Positions 44,034 through 54,100 of a stretch of DNA of 64,000 nt are shown here, piece by piece. Origin of the DNA: Spirosoma sp. KCTC 42546 (lineage in GTDB: Bacteria > Bacteroidota > Bacteroidia > Cytophagales > Spirosomataceae). The position numbers were made by a program, and so were the translations under genes. The notes beneath the pieces are model-generated. The model was given only the letters and a program-made list of their open reading frames with translations, was not told the origin of the DNA and ran no database searches. How positions within the stretch are numbered: the first letter of the stretch is position 1; each line of letters begins with the position of its first letter. The stretch lies in assembly GCF_006965485.1 (NCBI RefSeq), contig NZ_CP041360.1:2728001-2792000 (forward strand), written 5' to 3'.

Positions 44034-44738
44034 ATGAACGTGTTGGTAATTGGCGATGAACATACCTATGGCTTCGGCCTGTCGGGAGGAAACTTAAGTT
44101 TCGTAGGGCATTTTATTCGGCAGGTTAGCCGAGCCGGGCAACCCGTGTCGGTAGAAGCCTATGCTCATTTAACGATGGCGCAGATGTCGTCTACGCTGGC
44201 GCAACTACCCCTCAGCCGTTTCGACTTAATTGTTCTTCAACTTGACCATCGGATTATTCAGCCCGCCGTCTTCGACTCGGTGAATGTGCCTTGTTTGGCG
44301 ACACCGGCGTTACCACAGTCACTGACATTGCAATCTAGGGATACAGAGGCTGGGCAACTTAGCTCATTCAAGGCAATGAGCACCTTATTACGTTCTTTCG
44401 TTCGGTCGCGCGACAAAATGGCCTTGTCTGTTTTGCTGAAACAGTTACGCCCCTTCCGTCATAATGTTTTGATACTGACTCCGTTTCCGAATCGGGATCG
44501 GATTAACCAGTGGGTTCGGCAACGGAGCCGCAACTTATTGTTACAGGAAGCGGAAAATCAATTGTTCAGTGTATTTGATTCCGATTTAGTAATTCGCCCA
44601 GAAGAAGAGTATTTTTTGGCAAATGACCCACAACATCTTAATGCTATCAGCCATGAACTATTAGGGCATTCCTTGTTTGACTTTTATTTGTCGGCTCCAA
44701 CTATTGTAACAATTCAGGCTATTCGGCGCTATTACTAG
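44034..44738 (+). CDS. SGNH-like hypothetical protein with an altered nucleophile position
   Basis: Protein of 234 aa, not clearly assigned. The N-terminus VLVIGDEHTYGFG resembles SGNH hydrolase block I (GDS), but the serine is replaced by Glu9. The C-terminal NDPQHLN (Asp198, His201) matches block V (DxxH). The strand FDLIVLQLDHR may be block III. No signal peptide is present. If the fold is right, the usual serine catalysis is impossible. The gene is divergent from the ECF sigma gene with a 175-nt spacer and is followed by a perfect palindrome. Confidence 0.65.
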   Translation: MNVLVIGDEHTYGFGLSGGNLSFVGHFIRQVSRAGQPVSVEAYAHLTMAQMSSTLAQLPLSRFDLIVLQLDHRIIQPAVFDSVNVPCLATPALPQSLTLQSRDTEAGQLSSFKAMSTLLRSFVRSRDKMALSVLLKQLRPFRHNVLILTPFPNRDRINQWVRQRSRNLLLQEAENQLFSVFDSDLVIRPEEEYFLANDPQHLNAISHELLGHSLFDFYLSAPTIVTIQAIRRYY

Positions 44739-44742
44739 ATAA

Positions 44743-44793
44743 AGTTTTGACAGGATGAACAGGATTATTAATCCTGTTCATCCTGTCAAAACT
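44743..44793. repeat. perfect 51-nt palindrome (25-bp arms)
   Basis: AGTTTTGACAGGATGAACAG... pairs perfectly with its reverse complement around a single central T. It lies between the SGNH-like gene stop (44738) and the convergent GH88 stop (44807). Its place would suit a two-way terminator, but it lacks an ideal T run, and the sequence resembles dispersed palindromes. Confidence 0.93.
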
Positions 44794-44806
44794 CTTTTAT
44801 ACCAAA

Positions 44807-45988
44807 TTACGACCGGAACGCTGATTTTTTCTGGAGCGCATCATAGCGGAGTAATGCTTCTAGGTAGTAATAATCAGCGTAAATGATTGGCGTATCCACT
44901 TCACTCTTTTGGGGTTTATGCCCTACGCTGTGTTTCAGAATAAAGTTATTATTCTCGCCCAAATTAGCTTTGTAAGCTGGGCTGGACAGGCTTTCCAGCA
45001 TCTTCACCGCTGATTGGTAATACGTCTTGGCCGATGGACCGCCGTAGGTGCACAGCTCAAGTAAAGCTGAGGCTGTAATGGCAGCGGCCGAGGCATCCCG
45101 TTCTTCGTTGGGAATATTAGGCGCATTAAAGTCCCAGTACGGAACCTTGTCGGCGGGTAAGTTTGGATGACTCAGGTAAAAATCCGCAATGTGACGAGCG
45201 AAATCCAGGTACTTTTTGTCTTTTGTTTCACGATACATCACTGTGAAGCCGTATAAGCCCCATGCCTGTCCCCGCGCCCAGGCCGAATTATCGGCGTAGC
45301 CCTGCGCAGTTTTTTTAGCCGCCACAGTACCGTCAGGATTGTAACAAACGACGTGGTAGCTACTATAATCGGGCCGATAATGGTTTTTTATCGTATTATC
45401 GGCATGTGTGACAGAGAGGTTATAAAATTCTTTATTTCCCGATCGTTTTGCTGCCCAGAACAAGAACTCCAGGTTCATCATATTATCGATGATAACAGGA
45501 TAATCATAGTTCTGAAATTTATTCCACGATTTAATTACCCCAACCTTTGGGTCGAAGCGGGTAGATAGTGACTTCGCACCCGTGAGTAATATGGGTGGGT
45601 ACGTCTCATTTTTAGTCAGCCGATACCCATTACCGAAGGGGCAATAGAGCATGAAACCTAAGTCGTGGGTACCCGTATTGTATTGCTCTTTGGCCACAGC
45701 CATCGTCCATTTGTTAGCGGCAGCTTTCCAGACTGGCGCTTTGGTTCGTTCATAGATATGCCAGAGTGAGCCACCAAAGAAGCCACTGCACCACCAGTCC
45801 GATTTACGGTCGTCAGGTGTGCCGTCGGGCTTCGTAGACTGTGGGAATTTGGTAGTGTCGGGGTGACTTTTAAGCATTAGCTCATACTGTTTGGCAGCAA
45901 AGGCAAATTCTTTATCGACGTTTAAGGGTGTTTGAGCGAAGGCAACCGGCCCAAGTAATAGCAGAAAAAAATAGAGATAGCGTTTCAT
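44807..45988 (-). CDS. glycoside hydrolase family 88 protein (unsaturated glucuronyl hydrolase-like)
   Basis: Protein of 393 aa with a Sec signal (LYFFLLLLGPVAFAQ). The (alpha/alpha)6 fold of GH88 is indicated by WWCSGFFGGSLWHIYERTK, DLGFMLYCPFGNGYRLT, the NMMNLEFLFWAAKRSGN block, and GYADNSAWARGQAWGLYGFT. The enzymes remove delta-4,5-unsaturated uronic acids from oligosaccharides made by polysaccharide lyases. Both GH88 and GH105 types occur in this window, but no lyase gene is seen. Confidence 0.92.
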   Translation of the reverse strand: MKRYLYFFLLLLGPVAFAQTPLNVDKEFAFAAKQYELMLKSHPDTTKFPQSTKPDGTPDDRKSDWWCSGFFGGSLWHIYERTKAPVWKAAANKWTMAVAKEQYNTGTHDLGFMLYCPFGNGYRLTKNETYPPILLTGAKSLSTRFDPKVGVIKSWNKFQNYDYPVIIDNMMNLEFLFWAAKRSGNKEFYNLSVTHADNTIKNHYRPDYSSYHVVCYNPDGTVAAKKTAQGYADNSAWARGQAWGLYGFTVMYRETKDKKYLDFARHIADFYLSHPNLPADKVPYWDFNAPNIPNEERDASAAAITASALLELCTYGGPSAKTYYQSAVKMLESLSSPAYKANLGENNNFILKHSVGHKPQKSEVDTPIIYADYYYLEALLRYDALQKKSAFRS

Positions 45989-46188
45989 GCAGATTCGTGC
46001 GAAGAGCCAATGGTTGGTGAAAGATGGCCCAAAAGGAAAGAAGGAAAAAGAAGGAAATTTATAACCGATGAGAGCACTTTTTTGTAAAAATGATGGAAAA
46101 TTGAATTAACTCTAAGAAGAGCGGCCAGCTAACCTTGCATATTTATTGTACTAGAACTGATGGTCAATTACATGATGAAAATTTCGAC

Positions 46189-49100
46189 CTATCGGGATTC
46201 TGTCTCTCTTTTGCCGGGGATTTTTAGTCGATAGTTCTCCAGGGCGTAAGTACTGGTATAGAGTATATAGGAATGCCATTCTAATTGTTCGAGCCATAGC
46301 GCTTTGCGAGCTTCCGTTACCGCGGATTCTAGGGAATAGCCGTCAACTAATGCCTGATAAAATTCTTTTGTGAATAAAATAGCGGTCTTATCAGGTATGG
46401 GTTCCGTATTGGCAACAACGGCGGGTACCCCTTTTTTTACTAATGTTCCGGCAGTTCCAGTACTTACTGCACGGTCCACAGGGGTAGCCGTATGACAGGC
46501 GTTTAAAAAGGCAATATTAATTTTATATGTATCAAGTAGTACACTCAGTTGGTCAGTTTCCAGAAATTCGACAGCCCCATTCTCTTCATTTTCCAGTACG
46601 AGTTTGCCTTGTGCCCCATGCCCAATAAAGTGAAAAATTTGGGGTTGGAAAATACGGAGAGTTCGCTGTAATTTCTCAATGCTGGCATGTTCGAGAATGT
46701 ATATTTCAACCTGGTTTCTGTCGACAGCCTCTTTTAAGGTGTTACTGATGATATCTCGTTCCTGGTTGTATTCCAAATAGGGCGCATCTTTAGGACTGGC
46801 AATGACCACTAAAATTTTGATAGGTGCGTCAAAGTCATTCTGTTTTCCTGCTTGTGCGAGCTGCGTATACCGTATTAAGGAAAACTTTTGTGTTATACTG
46901 ATAAAGGTATTTTGTTCGGGCAGATACATCGTTTCCCAAGGAACGGGAAACAAGCTTTCGTCTTTTAATTGTAAAATTATCCGCAGTTTATCTGATGAAA
47001 GAGCGCTAATGAGTATTTCGTTTAGCGCTCTATTGTCTGTTTGCTTTCCGCCCAGTAAAGTGTTCCAGAGCCAACTTCCGAAATCTTCGGGATTTTCAGT
47101 AAGTTCTTCTGACAAACCTAACCCCCGGGTATTTATGCTTGATAGGACGGGTTTCTGAAAGCGGACGCGTCCCATTCTTGCTAAAATTTGCTCTGCATTG
47201 AGGATTGTGTTAGTCGTGGCCTCTTTTGTGTCAAAGCTTAATTTAACCGTATGAGTAGGTAGCTGTGCCGGTATAGGAGTTCCTAGTTGTGGAGGTTCAG
47301 TTGAGACTAGGGTTTCGACCGAAACCAAGAGGGACTTAAGCTGAGATTTATCACTGATTAGTGCTGGGGTGGAATTAGGTGTCGCAGTGAGTCCTGTCGT
47401 TTTTTCTTCATTAGGGGAGGCTTTAGCACTGAGTTGAGAAACGGCCAGATATTTATTGATTGCTATATCAGGCATGTCTCTGAACAAGGGTTCTAAGGCC
47501 AGAAAACGCGTTAAGGCCTCATCTTGCAGATATGTTTTCAGACCATTAAAGACGGGTAACGACTCCTGATCGAAGCCAGATTCAAGCGCTTTTAGAAACA
47601 CGCGCCCATATAAGCGAGTTTTTTGGCCTAACTCCGGCCATTTATAGTCCAGATTATCTAGCTTAGCAATAGTGCGTAAGTTTTTGAAATAATTAATAGC
47701 TGTAAAGCGAAGCTCTAGACTTTTCGTAACAAATTCTTTTTCAGAGCTTTCCTTTTTATCCCAATTCTTATATAGATCGTAGGCAATTTTATAATTCTTG
47801 TTTTCACTTGTATTCTGAAATGTTGGATCTAATATTATCGCTGGCAACCCCTCTGCAATTGCTTGTTTGAAATAGATTACTTCCTGACGGAGTATGGTTG
47901 AAAGCCTAGGAAGTTTAATAAGTTGATCCTTCAGTTCCAAAAAGGAAATATGATCATTTTGGGATGTTGTCGGACTTGCTTTGGTAGCCTGTAATTGAGT
48001 TAATATTGTTTGCAGGCCTTCGGGAATTCCAGAAATATCTTTGTTATCTGCCAGTAAGAATTTTGGATTATCAACTAATTCTTCAAGCTCTATAACTGCC
48101 TGTGGCCATTTGTCATTTTCAGCTATTTGAAAAAAGTAGTCGTTTATTTCTGGAGGGTTATTTTGATGAAAGTCAACTAATCTTGCCAGATTGTCAATCA
48201 TCATATTGCTAGCTAAGAAACCTACTTTCGATATCTCATAAATTCTCTTAAAAGTAGGATCAGACGTTTGGATCATTCCGTTCTGCAATGGACTTGTATG
48301 AGCGAATTTGGCGAATGTTGCCACCTGAACCGAATCGAAAGTAGAAAAAAGTGGTTCCTCATTGAAAATACCAAGCAAGGGCGATATATCAGTAATAATT
48401 TTATAAAGTGCTACGCATGAGCAGCTGTCTAAAGATTGGATTGCTTCGGGAATGGGGTTGTCTGGCTCTGTGATTTTAACCCACTTTTCCAGTTCAAGCA
48501 TACTCTCTTTAAATTTCAAGGTGTCCAGTAACTCAGCTAATCTACAGATCTCTGAGGCACATGGTAAGGACCAAGCAGAGAGTTGTACCATTTTATTTAG
48601 AGCTTCCGTGTCATCGGGCTTACTCGTTGCTTTATCACTAGTAGGTTCGTTCAGCTTCAGCTGATACACCATAAAATTATACGTGAGTCGATTGCAGTAT
48701 TGTTTTAGCCGACGAGGGTTACTGCCAATTGCTGCCTGAATTATATCAGTAGCAGGCATCCATCTGGGAAATTGAGCTGTGATAAAACTATGAGTTTGTT
48801 CACTTGTTTTAGGGGGAACCCGAATACCGAACTGAATGATTTTTTCGAAATATTCTTGCCCTTTTACCGCCAGAAGAGATTCTATTCTTGCCTGATCAAT
48901 ATTGCCAAATAGTTCTTTATACCGGAGCCGTAATCCTTGTCCGATTAGATTGTCATCAGCGGCAACAATAAATATGCAGGGGATATCATTGAGAAAGATT
49001 TTAATCGCTTCCAGAATGTCGAGAGCGACATCTGGCAGGCACCGATCCAGATCATCAACAAAGACAAAAATTTTTGTGTCCTTCGTTTGTTCATTGAAGA

Positions 49101-50007
49101 TTTTACGCAATAGCCGACGAAACTCATCAATTGATTCGATCAACTTGCGGGTTGCTACATTTTTTTCTTTTTGAAAAACATTGGAAAGGTCAGGTTTGAA
49201 TTCCATACCAAAAAGACTCCTCACTAACTTCACCAAGGGTGAAATAGTGCCTAGTGTTTCTAGGGCACCTTCTACAATTGTCGTCAGAGCAACTTCATGG
49301 TTAAATTGATATTGTAAGCCTGTGTCTTTGCTAATACTGCCATACGCTGTGTCATCCAGACTAGCGAGTATAGTTTTATAGTCGGCAAGGTCGTCTTTTT
49401 GTTCGGGAGGCCTTGAGAATATGACCAGGTCAGATGCTAAAAACTTCTTTAAGCGACCCCAGGTGGATTCTTGTGCAGGCTGTTCGATTACAGTTTCCTG
49501 CGGAAGCTTGGCCTTATAAAGCGTTTGGGTTATCTCTAATACCAGCGCTCGCCATATCGTATCAGACGTTGTATAAGGCCAGGCTGAAAAATAAATAAAT
49601 TGAATGTGTTCCTGTGGTGAGAAATTTAGAATTTCATCGATTTGACCTCCCTGGAAATTGAGGTTTTGTAATTTCTCAGTGAGCAGCTCTTTTGTAGTAT
49701 TGTGCTTTTCGTTTCCTGATAATTTTAATGAGAGTAATTCTCTTAGCGCAGCATTTGGTAAAGATGGGTGTTGTTTTGCCAGTAGATTTGTTAGTTTCTT
49801 TTCAGAAATTTTTTGTGTGAGATAATACTGGATTAATCGTACAAAACTGGTTTTACCTGCACCCCACTCGCCATAAATGCCAAGCGTGAAAGGGGGACTG
49901 GCTTGTTCGATAAAATGAGCAAGGTTTTCTGCATAAAGTCCTGCACCCAGAAGGTCGTTATCTGGTACTGTAACAGGTTCATCAAACTTTCTGAATTCGG
50001 TGCTCAT
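46189..50007 (-). CDS. KAP-family NTPase fused to a C-terminal CHAT protease domain
   Basis: Protein of 1272 aa. An N-terminal KAP-type P-loop NTPase has Walker A GEWGAGKTS (46-54), the KAP-like motif FSAWPYT (about 140-146), Walker B FVFVDDLDRCLP (315-326), and the sensor-like GSNPRRLKQY (428-437). No clear membrane helices lie in the insert. The centre (about 460-1000) is helical and unassigned. The C-terminus (about 1000-1260) is a CHAT caspase-like protease: IFHFIGHGAQG supplies His1130 and FLNACHTATP supplies Cys1171, the expected catalytic pair. Such proteases are activated by sensor modules in bacterial conflict systems. The NTPase may sense or assemble, then unleash cleavage. The target is unknown. 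The gene looks AT-rich against its neighbours and follows a membrane protein gene by 12 nt. Confidence 0.88.
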   Translation of the reverse strand: MSTEFRKFDEPVTVPDNDLLGAGLYAENLAHFIEQASPPFTLGIYGEWGAGKTSFVRLIQYYLTQKISEKKLTNLLAKQHPSLPNAALRELLSLKLSGNEKHNTTKELLTEKLQNLNFQGGQIDEILNFSPQEHIQFIYFSAWPYTTSDTIWRALVLEITQTLYKAKLPQETVIEQPAQESTWGRLKKFLASDLVIFSRPPEQKDDLADYKTILASLDDTAYGSISKDTGLQYQFNHEVALTTIVEGALETLGTISPLVKLVRSLFGMEFKPDLSNVFQKEKNVATRKLIESIDEFRRLLRKIFNEQTKDTKIFVFVDDLDRCLPDVALDILEAIKIFLNDIPCIFIVAADDNLIGQGLRLRYKELFGNIDQARIESLLAVKGQEYFEKIIQFGIRVPPKTSEQTHSFITAQFPRWMPATDIIQAAIGSNPRRLKQYCNRLTYNFMVYQLKLNEPTSDKATSKPDDTEALNKMVQLSAWSLPCASEICRLAELLDTLKFKESMLELEKWVKITEPDNPIPEAIQSLDSCSCVALYKIITDISPLLGIFNEEPLFSTFDSVQVATFAKFAHTSPLQNGMIQTSDPTFKRIYEISKVGFLASNMMIDNLARLVDFHQNNPPEINDYFFQIAENDKWPQAVIELEELVDNPKFLLADNKDISGIPEGLQTILTQLQATKASPTTSQNDHISFLELKDQLIKLPRLSTILRQEVIYFKQAIAEGLPAIILDPTFQNTSENKNYKIAYDLYKNWDKKESSEKEFVTKSLELRFTAINYFKNLRTIAKLDNLDYKWPELGQKTRLYGRVFLKALESGFDQESLPVFNGLKTYLQDEALTRFLALEPLFRDMPDIAINKYLAVSQLSAKASPNEEKTTGLTATPNSTPALISDKSQLKSLLVSVETLVSTEPPQLGTPIPAQLPTHTVKLSFDTKEATTNTILNAEQILARMGRVRFQKPVLSSINTRGLGLSEELTENPEDFGSWLWNTLLGGKQTDNRALNEILISALSSDKLRIILQLKDESLFPVPWETMYLPEQNTFISITQKFSLIRYTQLAQAGKQNDFDAPIKILVVIASPKDAPYLEYNQERDIISNTLKEAVDRNQVEIYILEHASIEKLQRTLRIFQPQIFHFIGHGAQGKLVLENEENGAVEFLETDQLSVLLDTYKINIAFLNACHTATPVDRAVSTGTAGTLVKKGVPAVVANTEPIPDKTAILFTKEFYQALVDGYSLESAVTEARKALWLEQLEWHSYILYTSTYALENYRLKIPGKRETESR

Positions 50008-50019
50008 TTAGTTGCCTAG

Positions 50020-50793
50020 TCAAGTTGAGGAATCGCGTGGTATAAGTAATAAACCAATAAACAGAACCATAATGCTAATAAAGCCAATAACTGCTAAGCC
50101 AAAGGCTTCGTACGCAAATAGAATTGCTAGTAAAGCAACTGTTCCATAAAAGACCACACCCAAGCGCCATTGAAAACTATTTTCCCCATCTTTCCAGCGT
50201 AGAAATAGATATAGAACCAATAACAACACACCAATATTTAAAGCAGTCGTTTGAATAATATTCTTTTGCAGCCTATTAGCAGCTTCTTCATGCGCTCTTT
50301 TCAACTGTTGCACAGCCGCTTTTGCTGAATCCGCTTTCGCTGTGGTCAAACTGAATAGCTGTTCCTGTAGGTTGGCTAATTGGCTATCTATATGGCTTAT
50401 TTCTATTGCTTGAAATTGGACTTGCTTTTTTGCTGCTACATATTGATCTTTTATTATAGTAGTAAGTGGAGTGGGTTGGATTGGCTGGCCACGAGATAGC
50501 CATGGCTCTTTTGCTTCCAAGGCAACTAAATTTATTTCTGTCTCAAATTGCTGCGTCTCTTTTTTCTGGCGTATTTGCTTGTATTGGTTGATTTTACTTT
50601 CTACCCGTTCAATCTGTATTTGTTGTATGAAGCGTTTTTTCTTATCAATATAGTCCTCTGCCTTTGGCGTAGAGCTAGATTTTTTTTGATAGTATTCCTT
50701 AGTGAACTTATATAAACTGACTCCCGCTAAAACCATGGTAAGGATTACAATAGCTTCAATCCAGCGAAGAGAAGTAGTACTAGGAGTAGCCAT
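50020..50793 (-). CDS. coiled-coil membrane protein partner of the KAP-CHAT gene
   Basis: Protein of 257 aa with no recognised family. One membrane helix lies at 10-29, then a long charged helical region with coiled-coil character (about 50-95 and 125-178), then three C-terminal membrane helices (about 179-199, 209-228, 231-252). Tracts such as KKKRFIQQIQIERVESKINQ are typical of coiled coils. It is co-directional with the KAP-CHAT gene and 12 nt upstream, so the two are almost certainly one transcript. It may be the membrane anchor, a sensor, or the cleavage substrate of the protease. That role is inferred only from position. Confidence 0.7.
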   Translation of the reverse strand: MATPSTTSLRWIEAIVILTMVLAGVSLYKFTKEYYQKKSSSTPKAEDYIDKKKRFIQQIQIERVESKINQYKQIRQKKETQQFETEINLVALEAKEPWLSRGQPIQPTPLTTIIKDQYVAAKKQVQFQAIEISHIDSQLANLQEQLFSLTTAKADSAKAAVQQLKRAHEEAANRLQKNIIQTTALNIGVLLLVLYLFLRWKDGENSFQWRLGVVFYGTVALLAILFAYEAFGLAVIGFISIMVLFIGLLLIPRDSST

Positions 50794-51063
50794 TTAAAGT
50801 AGAAATAATATCGAATTGATTGGTCGTATAATTTAATTAAGATAACGTAGAGAGATAATTTAGACGTTGTCATGCCCTCAATGCTGTATGTGCAAAGACA
50901 AGGTGCCTGATTAATTAGGCGAATATTCTGCATAATTATAATAAATATTGGTATTTTACTATAATTATTTAATTAGGTCCATAAAATTTGTAAGTGAAAA
51001 GGTGTCAAAGATCACTAAGTGATGCCCAGATTAATCAGAGAGTCTTTATGTATCTATTAGATG
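50794..51063. other. AT-rich gene-free stretch upstream of the KAP-CHAT operon
   Basis: No convincing gene is seen here. The short frame at 50745-50933 overlaps the membrane protein gene and lacks coding character. The stretch should contain the operon promoter on the minus strand, but no clear TTTG/TAnnTTTG pair is visible. Confidence 0.5.
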
Positions 51064-51111
51064 ACAAACAAAAAGAGCCACTATGACGTCATAGTAGCTC
51101 TTTTTGTTTGT
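51064..51111. terminator. bidirectional hairpin terminator (23/24 bp) after the RND pump gene
   Basis: Arms 51064-51087 and 51088-51111 form a nearly perfect palindrome centred on GACGTC, with AAAAA/TTTTT stretches in the stem. It lies 18 nt after the RND permease stop on the minus strand. Confidence 0.85.
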
Positions 51112-51128
51112 TCTTGATAACCTCATTC

Positions 51129-54100
51129 CTAAGCGGGTACGCCCACCTGCTTAGGCTTCATCGTATTGTCTGTTTGTGGCTCGTCCGGTGTTACATCCTT
51201 CCTGCGGCTCAGATAAGTATAAATAACGGGTACAACATAGAGTGTCAAAATGAGGGAGAATATTAATCCGCCCACAATCACAATACCCAGCGGAACCCGA
51301 CTTTTCGATGCCGACCCTAAAGCCATGGCTAGTGGTAAAGCCCCAAAGGCAGCTACGAGCGTAGTCATTAGAATTGGACGAAGCCGCATGGCTGCCGATT
51401 GGGCTGCCGCTTCAAATTTATTCTTACCCTCCAATCGCTGTTCGTTGGCGAACTCTACAATCAGAATGCCATTTTTTGTAACTAAGCCCACTAGCATGAT
51501 GATACCAATCTGACTGAAAATATTCAACGTCTGGTTAAACATCCACAGAGAGAATACGGCTCCGGCGAGGGCTAGCGGTACGGTAATCATAATAATAAGC
51601 GGATCGATAAACGAATCGAACTGGGCGGCCAATACCAGATAAACCAGAATCAGGGCCAGACCAAAAGCGAACAGCGTGTTAGACGAGCTTTCAGCAAAAT
51701 CGCGTGAAGGGCCGGAAAGTGCTGTCTGGAAGCTTTGGTCGAGGGTTCGAGCGGCAATAGCCCGCATAGCCTCAACGCCGTCGCCAACCGTTTTGCCTGG
51801 AGCCAAATTGGCCGACACCGTAGCTGATTTGAATCGGTTAAAGTGATACACCTGCGGTGGACTACTCACCTCCTGGAATTTCACCAGATTGTCTAGCTGA
51901 ATTAACTGACCTTGATTCGAACGGACATAGAACGAAGCTAAATCAACAGGGGAGTCACGATCGGCCCGGTCTACCTGCCCGATTACCTGATACTGTTTCC
52001 CATTCATCAAGAAGTAGGCCAGGCGACGATTACTCAAGGCTAGCTGGAGCGTCTGGGCTACGTCTTGTACTGAGATGCCAAGATTGGTCGCTTTCTCGCG
52101 GTCGATACTAATGTTCAGCTCGGGCTTGTTGAATTTCAAGTCCGTATCAGGATTCACGAATGTAGGATCTTTCTGAACCTCCTCCAGAAATACGGGTAGC
52201 TTCTCCCGTAGTTTCTCAAAATTCAGATTCTGAATCACGAATTGAACGGGCTGTCCACCCCCTCGGCCTACCTGAATCGTTTGATCCTGATTGGGAAACA
52301 TACGGGCTTCATTGAACCTTCTAAGGTTTTTGGTCAGTAAGTCAACAATGTCCTGCTGCGACCGTTTGCGTTCGGAAGGGTCAACCATGTTTACCATCAC
52401 GAAGGAGGAGTTAACCGCCCCCGCTCCCGAAAAACCAGGTGCTACCACACTAAATGCCAAACGGGTTTCAGGTATGGAGTCGAGCACAAACTGCATAACC
52501 CGGTCGGTCATGGCAGACTGCGCTTCAAAACTGGTGCCTTCGGGCGAGGTGATCGAAATACGCGTACGGCCCCGGTCTTCCAGCGGAGCCAGCTCAGATT
52601 TAAGCATTGACCCTAATCCGAAAATCAGTGCTAAACAGGCAACAATCATGACGAATGCCCAACCGCGCTTCCGCATGAAACCCGTAAGCGACTCCCGGTA
52701 TGAATCATCGAGCCAGTTAAAAAACGGTTCGGTTTTTCGGTAGAACCAGGACTGGCCGTGATCTTTACTGGTTAGTTTTACGCTCAGTACCGGCGTTAGT
52801 GTGAGTGATACAAAGGCTGAAATCAGTACGGCTCCAGCAACAACAATCCCAAATTCTCGGAACAATCGACCCACGAAACCTTGCAGGAAGATGATCGGCA
52901 GGAACACGATAGCCAGGGTAATAGAGGTAGAAATTACCGCGAAGAAAATCTCGTTGGAGCCTTCTCGTGCGGCCTCCTCGGTATCCATTCCCTGCTCGAT
53001 CTTCTTGAAGATATTCTCCGTTACCACAATACCATCATCCACCACGAGCCCCGTAGCCAGAACGATTCCAAGCAGCGTCAGTACGTTGATACTGAAGTCG
53101 GCCAGGTACATGATGAAAAACGCACCGATAAGCGATACCGGAATGTCTATCAGGGGGCGGAACGCAATGAGCCAGTCGCGGAAGAAGAAGTAAATGACCA
53201 ATACGACCAGTACGAACGAGATAAGCAGGGTTTCACCTACTTCCTCAATGGCTCGCCGAATGAAAATACTCCGGTCGGTACCAATGCTGACAATAATGTC
53301 GCTGGGGAGATCTTTCTTTAGCTGTTCGAAGCGTTTGTTGAATTCATCAGCAATGCTGACATAGTTGGCACCCGGCTGCGGAATCAACGCCAGAATTACA
53401 CCGACCGCGCCATTTTGTTTCGAAATTGTTTCTTCGTTTTCGGCCCCAAGCGTTGCATAACCAACATCTTTAAACCGAACAATCTGATTGCTCGTCTGAC
53501 GCAGAATCAGATTGTTGAAATCGTCTTCCGTAGTCAGCCTGCCTACCGCTTTTACGGTCAGTTCTGTATTGTTGCCATATACTTTTCCGCCGGGTAGTTC
53601 TACATTTTGCGCCGTTAGTGCAGCCTGAATATCCTGTGACGTTAGCCGGTAGGCAGATAATTTGATGGGATCAATCCATAAACGCATAGCCTGACGTTTG
53701 AGACCATAAATATTGGCCTGACTAACGCCGGGAATGGTTTGTAACCGTTCCTGAAGTACATTCTCGGCATAGTCCGACAATTGTGTCGGATTGCGCGTAG
53801 TACTCTGAACTGTCATGAAAATGATTGGATCGGAGTTAGCATCCGCCTTTGTTACCACAGGTGGTGCATCAATATCTTGCGGTAATTGCCGTTGAGCCTG
53901 GGCAACTTTATCGCGTACGTCGTTAGCCGCCTGTTCCAGGTTGGCATCCAGGTTAAATTCAACGGTGATCGTACTGGCACCCAGGGCGCTGTTCGAGGAA
54001 ATCGTCCGAATGCCTTCGATGCTGTTCAGCGATTTTTCGATAGGCTCGGTAATCTGCGATTCGACGATTTCGGGGTTAGCCCCTGTATAGTTCGTGCGTA

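Noticed and set aside
50745..50933. 62-aa minus-strand frame upstream of the coiled-coil membrane protein
   Set aside because: Overlaps the start of that gene in another frame and has low-complexity hydrophobic content; no start signal or homology.
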